DNA of 40,338 nucleotides from Rhodococcus sp. HM1. Lineage in GTDB: Bacteria; Actinomycetota; Actinomycetes; Mycobacteriales; Mycobacteriaceae. The translations under genes and the position numbers were made by a program. Position 1 is the stretch's first letter, and every line of letters begins with the position of its first letter. The stretch is taken from positions 1 to 40,338 of the forward strand of contig NZ_JALPTB010000060.1 in NCBI RefSeq assembly GCF_023218075.1, in the 5' to 3' direction. The notes beneath the pieces are model-generated. The model saw only the letters and a list, made by a program, of their open reading frames with translations, was not told where the DNA came from and searched no databases. This document shows, one piece after another, positions 6,892-14,999 of the stretch.

Positions 6892-7947
6892 ATGACCGCC
6901 TTCGCCGACAGTGCCGCACTGAAGGACGCGCTGCGCCGCCACGACTACATCGCCGACGACGAATTCGCGGTCGTCGTGCACCTGGCCACCGTCCTCGACC
7001 GGCCACTGCTGCTCGAAGGACCCGCCGGGGTCGGCAAGACCGAACTCGCCAAGGCCCTCGCCGCGGCCGGCGGACGCAAACTCGTGCGCCTGCAGTGCTA
7101 CGAGGGCCTCGACGACAGCCGTGCCCTGTACGAATGGGACTACGCCAAACAGTTGCTGCACGTGCAGATGCTGCGCGACCGCATCGGCGACCGGCTCGCC
7201 GCGTACCCGGACCTCGCCGACGCCTCCCGCTTCCTCGCCGAGCAGGACTTCGGGCTGTACTCCGAGAGCTTCCTCGCCGTCCGCCCGCTGCTCGAGGCCG
7301 TGATCTCGCCCGAGCCGGTGGTCCTGCTCGTCGACGAGGTCGACCGCACCGAGGAATCCATGGAAGCGCTGCTGCTCGAGATCCTCGCCGAACGGCAGAT
7401 CACCATCCCCGAGGTCGGCACGTTCACCGCACGCTCCGCGCCCTGGGTGATCCTCACCTCCAACGACACCCGCGAACTGTCCGCCGCGCTCAAACGCCGC
7501 TGCCTGCACTACCACGTCGGTTACCCGACGCCCGAACGCGAACGCGAGATCGTCACCGCCCGCGCTCCCGAGGTGCCGGCCGCGACCGCCGCGGAGGTCG
7601 TCGAATTCGCTCGTACCCTCCGCGAGATGCCGCTGCGCAAGAGCCCGTCCATCTCCGAGGTCATCGACGCCGCCCGCGCGGCCACCGTCCTGAGCGCGCA
7701 CGCCGGGGACGGCTCGATCCGGCACGTGCGCGACGTCCTGCTCGCGGCGCTGCTCAAGTACACCGGCGACGTCACCCTGGCCCGGACCCGGCTCGACGGC
7801 ACACCGGACCCCGAGGAATCGGTCGCCGACGTGCCACCGGCCGAACGGGTCACGGTCGCGTCCCGGCCGGCGAACACCACCACCGCGGTGTTCCGCGGTC
7901 GCGGTGGGGGAGGGCGGGACACCGCCCGTGTCGGCGCGAGGCGGTGA
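6892..7947 (+). CDS. MoxR/CoxD-type AAA+ ATPase
   Basis: A 351-residue AAA+ ATPase. Walker A is GPAGVGKT (43-50), Walker B LLVDEVD (145-151), sensor 1 LTSNDTR follows, and then a lid domain with KSPSISEVIDAA. MoxR ATPases act with vWA-domain partners as chaperones that mature or insert cofactors into metallo-enzymes; the relatives CoxD/CoxE serve CO dehydrogenase. Here it follows mdo and is followed 4 nt later by a CoxE-like vWA gene, so the pair may mature or activate the alcohol dehydrogenase. The start ATG follows CAGGAG. The last 30 residues are low-complexity and Gly/Arg-rich. The precise client is inference. Confidence 0.85.
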   Translation: MTAFADSAALKDALRRHDYIADDEFAVVVHLATVLDRPLLLEGPAGVGKTELAKALAAAGGRKLVRLQCYEGLDDSRALYEWDYAKQLLHVQMLRDRIGDRLAAYPDLADASRFLAEQDFGLYSESFLAVRPLLEAVISPEPVVLLVDEVDRTEESMEALLLEILAERQITIPEVGTFTARSAPWVILTSNDTRELSAALKRRCLHYHVGYPTPEREREIVTARAPEVPAATAAEVVEFARTLREMPLRKSPSISEVIDAARAATVLSAHAGDGSIRHVRDVLLAALLKYTGDVTLARTRLDGTPDPEESVADVPPAERVTVASRPANTTTAVFRGRGGGGRDTARVGARR

Positions 7948-7951
7948 CACC

Positions 7952-9475
7952 GTGCGCGTGAGCGACCTCGACGCCCGCCGCCCCGCGTATCCGCTCGACG
8001 TGGTCGCGGCCGTGTTCGCGCGACTGCTGCGACGCCACGGGGTCGCCGCATCGCCCGCCGAAACCATCGAGATACGAAGGGTTCTCGGCCTCATCGGTGC
8101 CCACGACCGCGACGTCCTGCGCGCGGCGCTGCGGGCGGTGTGCGCGAAGTACGCCCACGAACAGGCCGGGTTCGACCGTGCCTTCGACGCCCTGTTCCTC
8201 ACCACCGTCCCCGACGCCGGCGGCGACGACAGCCGGCCCCTGCGCGCGCAGTTCGCGGAATCCCTGCCCGCCGCACTGGAAATCGACGACGAACAGCAAC
8301 TCGCCCGCTACGCGGAGTACAACGAGCGCGCCGCGGAGGTCGGCGACCTGTTCGACACCCCCGAGGCGGACAAGGGGTTCAACCCCCACAAGGACGACGA
8401 CGATGTGTCGATGACCTCGGCGGACGCGGATCTGTCCGTCGACACCGGCGCCGATTCGGGGCGCCGCGGCGTCACCTACACCGTCGACGTCGACCGGGCC
8501 GCGACCGCGACGGTCGGCGACCTGTCGGCGAATCCCGGTGCGGCCGTGTCGGGTTCGCTGTCGTGGGACGATCCGACGTCGATCCTGGCGTGGCTCGACG
8601 CCTACGATCCGCACCGCGCCTACGGCGGCGACACCGCCGACGAACAGCTCACCGAGGCACAACTGAACCGGCTCGTCGAGGCCGTCGAGGCGTTCGTCGC
8701 GGCGCTCGCGCAGACCGTCGAAGCGCCGGCGGACGATCCGTCCGAGGCACCGGTCGACCCGACCGCCGCGCACCGCGCCGAGATCGACCTGGCCTGCCAC
8801 GAGGTGCTGCGCCGCATGCGCGGCCCGGCCCGTCCCCGGCCGCGCGAGCGGGCCCGCGGCCGCCTCGACCTGCGCCGCACCGTCCGCGGATCGATGCGCA
8901 CCGAGGGGGTGCCGTTCCACCTTGTCGTCCGCTCACCCCGGCCGGACCGGGTGCGGCTGCTCGTCCTCGCCGACGTGTCGCTGTCGGTGCGGCCGGTCAC
9001 CGCGTTCACGCTGCGTCTCGCCCAGGCGATGCACGGCCGGGCGCACCGGTGCCGCGTCGTCGCGTTCGTCGACCGGCCCGTCGAGGTGACACAGCAACTG
9101 CTCGCCGGTGGCGGCGACGGCGCGCTGGCACGGGTACTGGCACACCCGGCCGTGGACCTCGAGGCGTCGAGCGACTACCGACGGGTCTTCGACGAACTGC
9201 TCACCGACCACGCCGGTCTCCTCGATGCGCGCACCTCGGTGCTCGTCGTCGGCGACGGTCGCTGCAACGGCCTGCCCGCGCGCGCCGACCGGCTCGCGGA
9301 CCTGCGCCGCCGCGTGCACCGCCTGGCCTGGATCACCCCGGAACCGGAACGGTACTGGCAGCAGGCGACGTGCGCGATGCCCGACTACGCGGAGGTGTGC
9401 GACCGGGTCGTGGTCGCCCGCGACGGCGCGCAACTGCTCGACCGCGCCGCCGAACTCGGCCACGCCCTGCGCTGA
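7952..9475 (+). CDS. CoxE-like von Willebrand factor A domain protein
   Basis: A 507-residue protein. The N-terminal 150 residues are helical (LDVVAAVFARLLRRHGV and following). An acidic, Ser/Asp-rich linker of about 100 residues follows, and the C-terminal third is a CoxE-type vWA domain. The MIDAS metal site is visible as DVSLS with D341, S343 and S345, and VVGDGRCNG follows. Such proteins partner MoxR ATPases. GTG at 7952 is preferred: it lies 4 nt past the MoxR stop with GAGGCGG at a fitting distance. GTG at 7958 is an alternative, and the frame also extends into the previous gene. The gene probably belongs to the mdo operon. Confidence 0.8.
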   Translation: MRVSDLDARRPAYPLDVVAAVFARLLRRHGVAASPAETIEIRRVLGLIGAHDRDVLRAALRAVCAKYAHEQAGFDRAFDALFLTTVPDAGGDDSRPLRAQFAESLPAALEIDDEQQLARYAEYNERAAEVGDLFDTPEADKGFNPHKDDDDVSMTSADADLSVDTGADSGRRGVTYTVDVDRAATATVGDLSANPGAAVSGSLSWDDPTSILAWLDAYDPHRAYGGDTADEQLTEAQLNRLVEAVEAFVAALAQTVEAPADDPSEAPVDPTAAHRAEIDLACHEVLRRMRGPARPRPRERARGRLDLRRTVRGSMRTEGVPFHLVVRSPRPDRVRLLVLADVSLSVRPVTAFTLRLAQAMHGRAHRCRVVAFVDRPVEVTQQLLAGGGDGALARVLAHPAVDLEASSDYRRVFDELLTDHAGLLDARTSVLVVGDGRCNGLPARADRLADLRRRVHRLAWITPEPERYWQQATCAMPDYAEVCDRVVVARDGAQLLDRAAELGHALR

Positions 9476-9589
9476 CCCCGCCGCATTCCGGGTGAATGTG
9501 CCCCTCATCCGGTTTCGGGTACGGGGGACCGGTCCGGGGGATACGGTGCAGGCACACCCTGGTACACCAGTTGGGCGGGGGGAATTGCG

Positions 9590-9832
9590 ATGACCGACCG
9601 CACAGTGGCCGAGCGAGCGGAGTCACTGCGGCACGACCTCGGTGCACTCGACCGGCGGGTCGGCGACCTCGTCGAGTCGCTCGAGGTATTCGACCGGGAG
9701 GACATGCACGGGGCCGGCGAGTCCGCGCGGCGGGAGATGCTGGACCTGCTCAGCGACGCCCGTCTCGATCTGCACGCCGCCCGCGACCACATCGAGAGGC
9801 TGGTCCGGTACGCTGCCAAGTTCGATCTGTGA
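9590..9832 (+). CDS. Small helical protein of unknown function (80 aa)
   Basis: An 80-residue, highly charged protein predicted to be two amphipathic helices: residues 2-33 with ERAESLRHDLGAL and 42-75 with ARREMLDLLSDARLDLHAARDHI. It has no cysteines, signal peptide or membrane segment. The ATG follows a purine-rich GGGGGGAA site. It lies 114 nt after the vWA gene, with a possible -10 (GATACGGT near 9541) in between, so it may have its own promoter. I recognise no family. Codon use is normal for the window, which supports it being real. Confidence 0.6.
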   Translation: MTDRTVAERAESLRHDLGALDRRVGDLVESLEVFDREDMHGAGESARREMLDLLSDARLDLHAARDHIERLVRYAAKFDL

Positions 9833-9873
9833 GCGTGCGCGCCGATCCGCCCCGGCGACCGGCCGGCCGCTGT

Positions 9874-9879
9874 TAGCGT
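9874..9879 (+). promoter_or_regulatory. -10 hexamer TAGCGT of a probable leaderless transcript
   Basis: TAGCGT is 7 nt before the GTG of the gamma-glutamyltransferase gene, which has no Shine-Dalgarno. It is the likely promoter of the four-gene operon ending at 13636. Confidence 0.5.
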
Positions 9880-9886
9880 CGAACGG

Positions 9887-11845
9887 GTGAGGACGCCAGC
9901 CGAGGTCCGCCCGGGTGTCCGGGCCGCAATCGCCGTGGTGGCCGCCGTTGGAGTGCTCGGAGCGTGCACGTCGGCGGTGGGCGACGCGCAGGACACCTCC
10001 GCGGCGTGCACCGCGGCACCGAACGGCACACCGCTCACGGCACCGCCGGCGCCGCAGGAAACCGATCGCGACCTGTCCACCAACCCGGAGATCGCCACCG
10101 GATATCGCGACGGGATGGTCGCGGTGAATGCCGGAGAGTTCGCGGTCTCGACCGCCAATCCGATTTCGACGGAGGCGGCGTGCGAGGTGCTGCGCGACGG
10201 CGGCACCGCAGCGGACGCGCTGGTCGTCGCCCAGGCCGTGCTCGGTCTGGTGGAGCCGCAGTCCTCGGGTATCGGGGGCGGCGCGTTCCTGATGTACTTC
10301 GACGCGGCGACCGGGCAGGTCCAGGCGTACGACGGCCGGGAGACCGCGCCGGCAGCGGCCACCGAGAACTATCTGCGCTGGATCAGCGACACCGACCGCA
10401 CCGAACCGCAGCCCGACGCCCGCGCCAGCGGCCGTTCCATCGGCGTGCCCGGCGTGCTCCGGATGCTCGAGGACGTCCATCGCGACCACGGAAAGACCGA
10501 CTGGGCGCAGCTTTTCGAACCGGCGGTGACGCTTGCCGACGACGGTATCGAGATCAGCGATCGGCTCGCGCAGTCGATCGCGGACTCCGCCGCCGACCTC
10601 GCGCGGGACGAGGCGGCCGCCGCGTACTTCCTCGAAGCGGACGGCGCTCCCAAGACCGAAGGCACCGTGCTGACCAACCCGGCGATGAGCAAGACCCTCG
10701 GGGCGATCGCCGCCGGTGGGGCGGACGCCTTCTATACCGGTGCCATCGCGACCGCGATCGTCGACGCCGTCGACACGACCTCCGGCGGGCGGACCCCCGG
10801 AGAGATGACCGTCGACGACCTCGCCGGGTACCGGGCGAAGCAGCGAACCGCGCTGTGCACCCCCTACCGGTCCTACGAGATCTGCGGGATGCCGAACCCG
10901 TCGTCCGGCGGCATCGCGGTCGCCGCGACCCTCGGCATCCTCGAGAACTTCGACCTGTCGGCCTTCCCGCCGGCCGACGTCGACGCGAACGGCGGTGTCC
11001 CGGACGTGGAGGCCGTCCACCTGATCGCCGAGGCCGAACGGCTCGCGTACGCGGATCGCGACAAGTACGTCGCGGACTCCGATTTCGTGCCGCTGCCCGG
11101 TGGCTCACCCGAGACCCTGCTCGACGAGACCTACCTGAAGGAACGGGCCGCGCTGATCGACCCGAACCGCAGCATGGGCACCGCCCGGCCCGGTGACTTC
11201 GGGCCCGTCCCGATCGGGGCACCACCGCAGGTCCCCGAGCACGGCACCAGTCACATCTCCGTCGCCGACCGCTACGGGAACGTCGCCGCGATGACCACGA
11301 CCATCGAATCGGCGTTCGGTTCGTTCCACATGGTCGACGGATTCCTGCTGAACAACCAGCTCACCGACTTCGCGGCCGAGCCGGTCGACGAGACCGGCAC
11401 GCCGGTCGCGAACCGGGTGGAGCCCGGCAAGCGACCGCGCAGTTCGATGTCGCCGACCCTCGTGTTCGAGCGCACCCCCGACGGCGCCCGCGGCGCACCG
11501 GTGCTCGTGACCGGCTCGCCCGGCGGCTCGGTGATCATCCAGTTCGTGGTGAAGACCCTGGTGAACATGCTCGACTGGGGTCTGGACCCGCAGCAGGCGG
11601 TGTCCGCCGTCTCGTTCGGCGCCGCGAACACCCCGGTCACCGGTGTCGGAGGGGAACATCCCGCGATCGACGGGTCCGACGACGGCGCCCACGACCCGCT
11701 CGTCGCCGCCCTGCGCGAACGCGGGCACCAGGTGTCGGTCGCGCCCCAGTCCAGCGGCCTCAGCGCACTGTGGCGTACGGACACCGGCTGGGTCGGCGGT
11801 GCCGATCCGCGCCGGGAGGGCGCGGTCATGGGTGCCCAGGGATGA
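9887..11845 (+). CDS. ggt: Gamma-glutamyltransferase, predicted lipoprotein
   Basis: A 652-residue N-terminal-nucleophile hydrolase. A hydrophobic signal ends in the lipobox LGAC (near residues 24-27), so the enzyme should be anchored outside the membrane. The large-subunit motif GGTAADA and the SSGIGGGAF glycine loop are present. The autoprocessing site is before T454 in EHGTSHISVAD, followed by the small subunit with KRPRSSMSPT and GSPGGS. The family hydrolyses or transfers gamma-glutamyl groups from glutathione and similar peptides; mycothiol-using actinomycetes may use it on other gamma-glutamyl compounds. It overlaps the glycosyltransferase by ATGA, so the two are translationally coupled, an unexplained association. 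Confidence 0.9.
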   Translation: MRTPAEVRPGVRAAIAVVAAVGVLGACTSAVGDAQDTSAACTAAPNGTPLTAPPAPQETDRDLSTNPEIATGYRDGMVAVNAGEFAVSTANPISTEAACEVLRDGGTAADALVVAQAVLGLVEPQSSGIGGGAFLMYFDAATGQVQAYDGRETAPAAATENYLRWISDTDRTEPQPDARASGRSIGVPGVLRMLEDVHRDHGKTDWAQLFEPAVTLADDGIEISDRLAQSIADSAADLARDEAAAAYFLEADGAPKTEGTVLTNPAMSKTLGAIAAGGADAFYTGAIATAIVDAVDTTSGGRTPGEMTVDDLAGYRAKQRTALCTPYRSYEICGMPNPSSGGIAVAATLGILENFDLSAFPPADVDANGGVPDVEAVHLIAEAERLAYADRDKYVADSDFVPLPGGSPETLLDETYLKERAALIDPNRSMGTARPGDFGPVPIGAPPQVPEHGTSHISVADRYGNVAAMTTTIESAFGSFHMVDGFLLNNQLTDFAAEPVDETGTPVANRVEPGKRPRSSMSPTLVFERTPDGARGAPVLVTGSPGGSVIIQFVVKTLVNMLDWGLDPQQAVSAVSFGAANTPVTGVGGEHPAIDGSDDGAHDPLVAALRERGHQVSVAPQSSGLSALWRTDTGWVGGADPRREGAVMGAQG

Positions 11846-12735
11846 CGCCGGCACCACCCGGGTGGCCGGGAGGTTGCCGCGAACCGGCGCTCTACGTGCA
11901 GGTACCGGCCTATCGGGATCGGGAGCTCGGGCCCACCCTGCGGGACCTGTATGCGCAGGCAGCGCACCCCGAGCGGCTGCGGGTCCGGGTCATGTGGCAG
12001 CGGACCGAGGACGACGTGCTGCCCGACGACGTCGTGGCGCTTCCCGGGTTGGAGATCGACGAGATCGCGGCGAGCAGGAGCGAGGGCTGCAACTGGGCTC
12101 GACGACGATTGCAGGGTGCGTGGAAGGACGAGCCTTACACCCTGCTGATCGACTCCCACCACCGATTCGCCGCCGGCTGGGACGAAACGGCGGTGGGGAT
12201 GCTGGAAGGACTGCGCGCGGCCGGGATCGCGAAGCCGATTCTCACGGGGTATCTGCCCGCGTACAGTCCGGACGACGACCGCTGCCGGGGGATGCGCCCG
12301 CTCCGGATCTATCCGTACCTGCGCGACCGAGGTGTGCTCACCCGGCTGCGGGGTGCGGCAATGCTGGGCTTCCCGGAACTCGGGGCTCCCGCCCCCGCGG
12401 ACTTCGCGTCCCTGCACTTCCTGCTCGCCGCCGGCCGCTACAACAAGGAGGTGCGGTTCGATCCCGGGGTGTACTTCTTCGGCGACGAGGTGCTCACCAG
12501 CGTCCGGGCTTTCGCCGCCGGATATCGACTCTTCCACCCGCACCGGGTGATCGGTTGGCACGCGTACGAACGCGACACCCGGCGGACGCACTGGTCCGAC
12601 CACGGCGGATACGACGAACGTCAGGAGCGATCGCTCGAGGCACTTCGGCGCTACCTCACCGGTGACGGCGAGGTCTCGCCCGTGGACGTCTCCGCATTCG
12701 AGTCACACGTCAACCTGACCCTGGTGACGTCATGA
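11842..12735 (+). CDS. GlcNAc-type glycosyltransferase (Skp1 Gnt1-like, GT60 type)
   Basis: A 297-residue protein of the Glycosyltransferase (GlcNAc) family, whose characterised members add GlcNAc to hydroxyproline of Skp1 in Dictyostelium and Toxoplasma. The N-terminus has ALYVQVPAYRDREL, the nucleotide-sugar fold start. The metal/sugar-binding motif is LLIDSHHRFAAGWDE with D104-S105-H106 (DxH type). FFGDEVLTSVRAFAAGY and a late HAYERDTRRTHWSD complete the pattern. It has no signal peptide, so it should be cytoplasmic. ATG 11842 overlaps the ggt stop (ATGA), and its own stop overlaps the next start (ATGA). Donor and acceptor are not proven; pairing with the hydroxylase next door suggests hydroxyproline O-glycosylation. 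Confidence 0.75.
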   Translation: MTPAPPGWPGGCREPALYVQVPAYRDRELGPTLRDLYAQAAHPERLRVRVMWQRTEDDVLPDDVVALPGLEIDEIAASRSEGCNWARRRLQGAWKDEPYTLLIDSHHRFAAGWDETAVGMLEGLRAAGIAKPILTGYLPAYSPDDDRCRGMRPLRIYPYLRDRGVLTRLRGAAMLGFPELGAPAPADFASLHFLLAAGRYNKEVRFDPGVYFFGDEVLTSVRAFAAGYRLFHPHRVIGWHAYERDTRRTHWSDHGGYDERQERSLEALRRYLTGDGEVSPVDVSAFESHVNLTLVTS

Positions 12736-13346
12736 TCGACACCGCTGTCACACTTCGCCCGGGAACGGTGACGTGCGTCGACGAGTTTCTCGACGCCGAC
12801 GAGTGCGCCCTCATCGGCGACGATCTCCGATTCACCTATTGGCGGCCGAGTTCGGTGCTCCGCCGCGACGCCGAGGGGCGGCGATTCACCGGTCTTTCGA
12901 TCGATCGCACCAGTTCGACCACCGACGAGACCTGGCTGAGCGACGAAGCGCGCGAACTGCTGAGGCGGGTCGAGGCGAGACTGGCCGCCGACTTCGGTGT
13001 TCCCGCCGATCGTTTCGAACCCTGGCAGATCGTGCGGTACCGGGCGGGAGAGCGCTTCGAGGAGCACCACGACAGCGGCTTCTTCTCCGGTGACCGGTGG
13101 GGTGAACGGTCGGTGTCCGTGCTGATCTACCTCAGCGACTCGCAGTCGGGGGGAAGCACCTGGTTCCCGGTCCTCCGAGAACGATTCCGGCCGCGCGCCG
13201 GGAGACTGCTCGCCTGGCCGAATCTCCTGCCGGACGGATCCGTCGATCAGCGGATGCGGCACACCGCGCGGCCTGCCCGGCGAGTCAAGACGATCCTGAC
13301 CACGTGGGTGCGTGAGGCGCCGACGACGACGAATCCCGCCGAGTGA
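12732..13346 (+). CDS. Prolyl 4-hydroxylase-like 2-oxoglutarate/Fe(II) dioxygenase
   Basis: A 204-residue P4H-type double-stranded beta-helix oxygenase. The N-terminal substrate region includes RFTGLSIDRTSSTTDETW, resembling the RTS...W motif of P4H alpha. The iron triad is H112-x-D114 in EEHHDSG and H177 in MRHTARPARR, with K186 placed to bind the 2-oxoglutarate carboxylate. SVLIYLSDSQSGGSTWFP is the typical core strand pair. It should hydroxylate prolyl (or similar) residues using O2 and 2-oxoglutarate. It is coupled to the glycosyltransferase by ATGA at 12732, and its stop lies 14 nt before the GTG of the next small gene. The substrate is unknown. Confidence 0.85.
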   Translation: MIDTAVTLRPGTVTCVDEFLDADECALIGDDLRFTYWRPSSVLRRDAEGRRFTGLSIDRTSSTTDETWLSDEARELLRRVEARLAADFGVPADRFEPWQIVRYRAGERFEEHHDSGFFSGDRWGERSVSVLIYLSDSQSGGSTWFPVLRERFRPRAGRLLAWPNLLPDGSVDQRMRHTARPARRVKTILTTWVREAPTTTNPAE

Positions 13347-13357
13347 GAGGTAGCGCC

Positions 13358-13636
13358 GTGGCTGTGTCGGACCGAGAACGTCGCGTAGTTCAGCAGATCA
13401 TCAGGGAACACGGCCCGACCCTGGACCTGATCGCACATCCGGAGGTCCTGGTCGAGATCATCCGCAAGTGGGCATTCGACCTGGTCGAAGTGCCCGATGG
13501 TGGCCTACCGGGCGGTGTGGGGCCGGTGAATCCCCCGACGAGCCACGTCGAAGGCCCGGAACTGGAGGACGTTCTCAGGGCGATCCTGGCGGTGGGCCGG
13601 AAGGTCGACAAGATCAGCCGCAGGCTCGGCGACTGA
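13358..13636 (+). CDS. Small protein with Pro/Gly-rich centre; candidate hydroxylase/glycosyltransferase substrate
   Basis: A 92-residue protein of no family I recognise. An N-terminal helical part (about 1-45) and a C-terminal amphipathic helix (68-92) flank a flexible centre, residues 46-67, containing prolines 46, 51, 56, 59, 60 and 67 with PGGVGPVNPPTSH. GTG 13358 is chosen because GAGAGG (13345-13350) is at ideal spacing; an upstream GTG at 13343 forms a GTGA overlap with the previous stop and would add five residues. It has no signal peptide. Being last in a coupled hydroxylase-glycosyltransferase operon, it could be the modified target, though a regulatory or scaffold role is equally untested. 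Confidence 0.65.
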   Translation: MAVSDRERRVVQQIIREHGPTLDLIAHPEVLVEIIRKWAFDLVEVPDGGLPGGVGPVNPPTSHVEGPELEDVLRAILAVGRKVDKISRRLGD

Positions 13637-13659
13637 GCCCGAGGCCGCTCCCGACTTCG

Positions 13660-13698
13660 CCGGTACCTACCCGATCGGGTAGGTACCGGACCTACCCG
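13660..13698. promoter_or_regulatory. Perfect 30-bp palindrome plus extra half-site upstream of the ADH-kinase-regulator operon
   Basis: 13660-13689 is a perfect 30-bp palindrome centred on CCCGATCGGG. ACCTACCCG is repeated again at 13690-13698. The core matches 17 of 20 bases of the box upstream of mdo. It could be the operator of the downstream response regulator, or alternatively act as an RNA hairpin ending the operon to its left. A -10-like TAAGCT follows at 13746-13751. Confidence 0.55.
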
Positions 13699-13793
13699 TC
13701 GACCCGGTGCCCCGGCCGCCCACCCGGCCTACGCTCGAAGGACCGTAAGCTGGATCACACGCCGCAATCGCCGGGGACGTCAGGAGTGCTGCA

Positions 13794-14999
13794 GTGGCCG
13801 TCGCCATACCGGAACGTCGAACCGAATCGGGGAACGCCGGAAGGGAGACGCCCACGCCGGCGAAGTTCCATGCCCCCGAGATCGTGTTCGGTGCCGGATC
13901 CCTCGCCGAGGCCGCGCACGCGACCGTGCGCCTCGGCGGCAGCCGGCCGATGCTCGTCACCGATCCGGGACTCGTCGAGGCCGGATGGGTCGACGAACTG
14001 CGCCACCACCTGGACGAACAGGGCCTGGCCCCGGTCGTGTGGAGCGAGCTGACCCCGAATCCGAAGGACTTCGAGGTTGCCGCCGGTCACGAGCTCTACC
14101 GTGCCGAAGGCTGCGACGTGCTGGTCGGGCTCGGCGGTGGCTCGGTGATCGACGCCGCCAAGGGCATCGCCGTGCTCGCCGCGAACGGCGGCAGCATCCT
14201 CGACTACGAGGGCGTGGACCGGGCACCGCTGCCGATCCCGCCGATGGTGATGGTGCCGTCCACCTCCGGCACCGGCGCGGACGTGTCGCAGTTCTGCGTC
14301 GTCACCGACACCACCCGCAACACCAAGATCACCATCATCGGCCGGTCGCTGGTGCCCGACCTGACCGTCATCGACCCGCGGCTGCTGACCACCATGCCCG
14401 ACGACCTGAACGCGGCGACCGGGCTCGATGCGCTCACCCACGGCATCGAGGCGTTCGTCTCCCGCGCCCACAACCCGCTCACCGACCATCACGCGCTGCG
14501 GGCCGTCGCGATGGTCACCGGCACCCTCGTCCACACCATCGACGACCCCCACGAGATGACGCACCGCACCGCCATGGCCCAGGCCAGCCTCGAGGCCGGC
14601 CTGGCGTTCACCAACGCGATCCTCGGCGCGGCGCACGCGATGAGCCACCAGGTCGGCGGCCTGCTCGACCAGCCGCACGGCGTCATCAACGGGGTGCTCC
14701 TCCCGCACGTGATCCGATTCAACGCCGCCGCCGACCCGGCACCGTTCGCGGCGATCGCCGCGGCCCTCGGCCTGGACGAGCACCGCGGCCCCGCACAGGA
14801 GGCCGCCCTCGCCGTCGCCGACCGCGTCGAACGACTCGCCCGCGAGGTCGGGGTGCCGCGCGGACTGCGGGAACTCGGTGTGCGAGAACAGGATCTGACC
14901 CGCCTCGCCGAGGGTGCCCTGCGCGACGCGTGCATGTCCACCAACCCGCGCGCGGCGACCCACGAACAGATGGTCGCGCTGTTCCGGGCGGCGTTGTGA
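13794..14999 (+). CDS. Iron-containing alcohol dehydrogenase (1,3-propanediol-dehydrogenase type)
   Basis: A 401-residue group III alcohol dehydrogenase. GGGSVIDAAK (114-123) binds the nucleotide. D212, H216, H281 and H295 are the metal ligands, with the same spacing as in mdo (65 and 14 residues), but the sequence is a different subfamily. It oxidises primary alcohols or reduces aldehydes. Its coupling (GTGA at 14996) to a histidine kinase and regulator matches the order I recall around the mno genes of Mycolicibacterium smegmatis, where a 1,3-propanediol dehydrogenase sits beside mnoSR. The GTG start follows AGGAG. Whether it uses free NAD or mycofactocin is not visible. Confidence 0.85.
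   Translation: MAVAIPERRTESGNAGRETPTPAKFHAPEIVFGAGSLAEAAHATVRLGGSRPMLVTDPGLVEAGWVDELRHHLDEQGLAPVVWSELTPNPKDFEVAAGHELYRAEGCDVLVGLGGGSVIDAAKGIAVLAANGGSILDYEGVDRAPLPIPPMVMVPSTSGTGADVSQFCVVTDTTRNTKITIIGRSLVPDLTVIDPRLLTTMPDDLNAATGLDALTHGIEAFVSRAHNPLTDHHALRAVAMVTGTLVHTIDDPHEMTHRTAMAQASLEAGLAFTNAILGAAHAMSHQVGGLLDQPHGVINGVLLPHVIRFNAAADPAPFAAIAAALGLDEHRGPAQEAALAVADRVERLAREVGVPRGLRELGVREQDLTRLAEGALRDACMSTNPRAATHEQMVALFRAAL

Noticed and set aside
5348-6895. Long plus-strand frame overlapping mdo
   Set aside because: Arg-rich frame shadow of mdo, which has clear metal-ligand and nucleotide motifs and a ribosome site.
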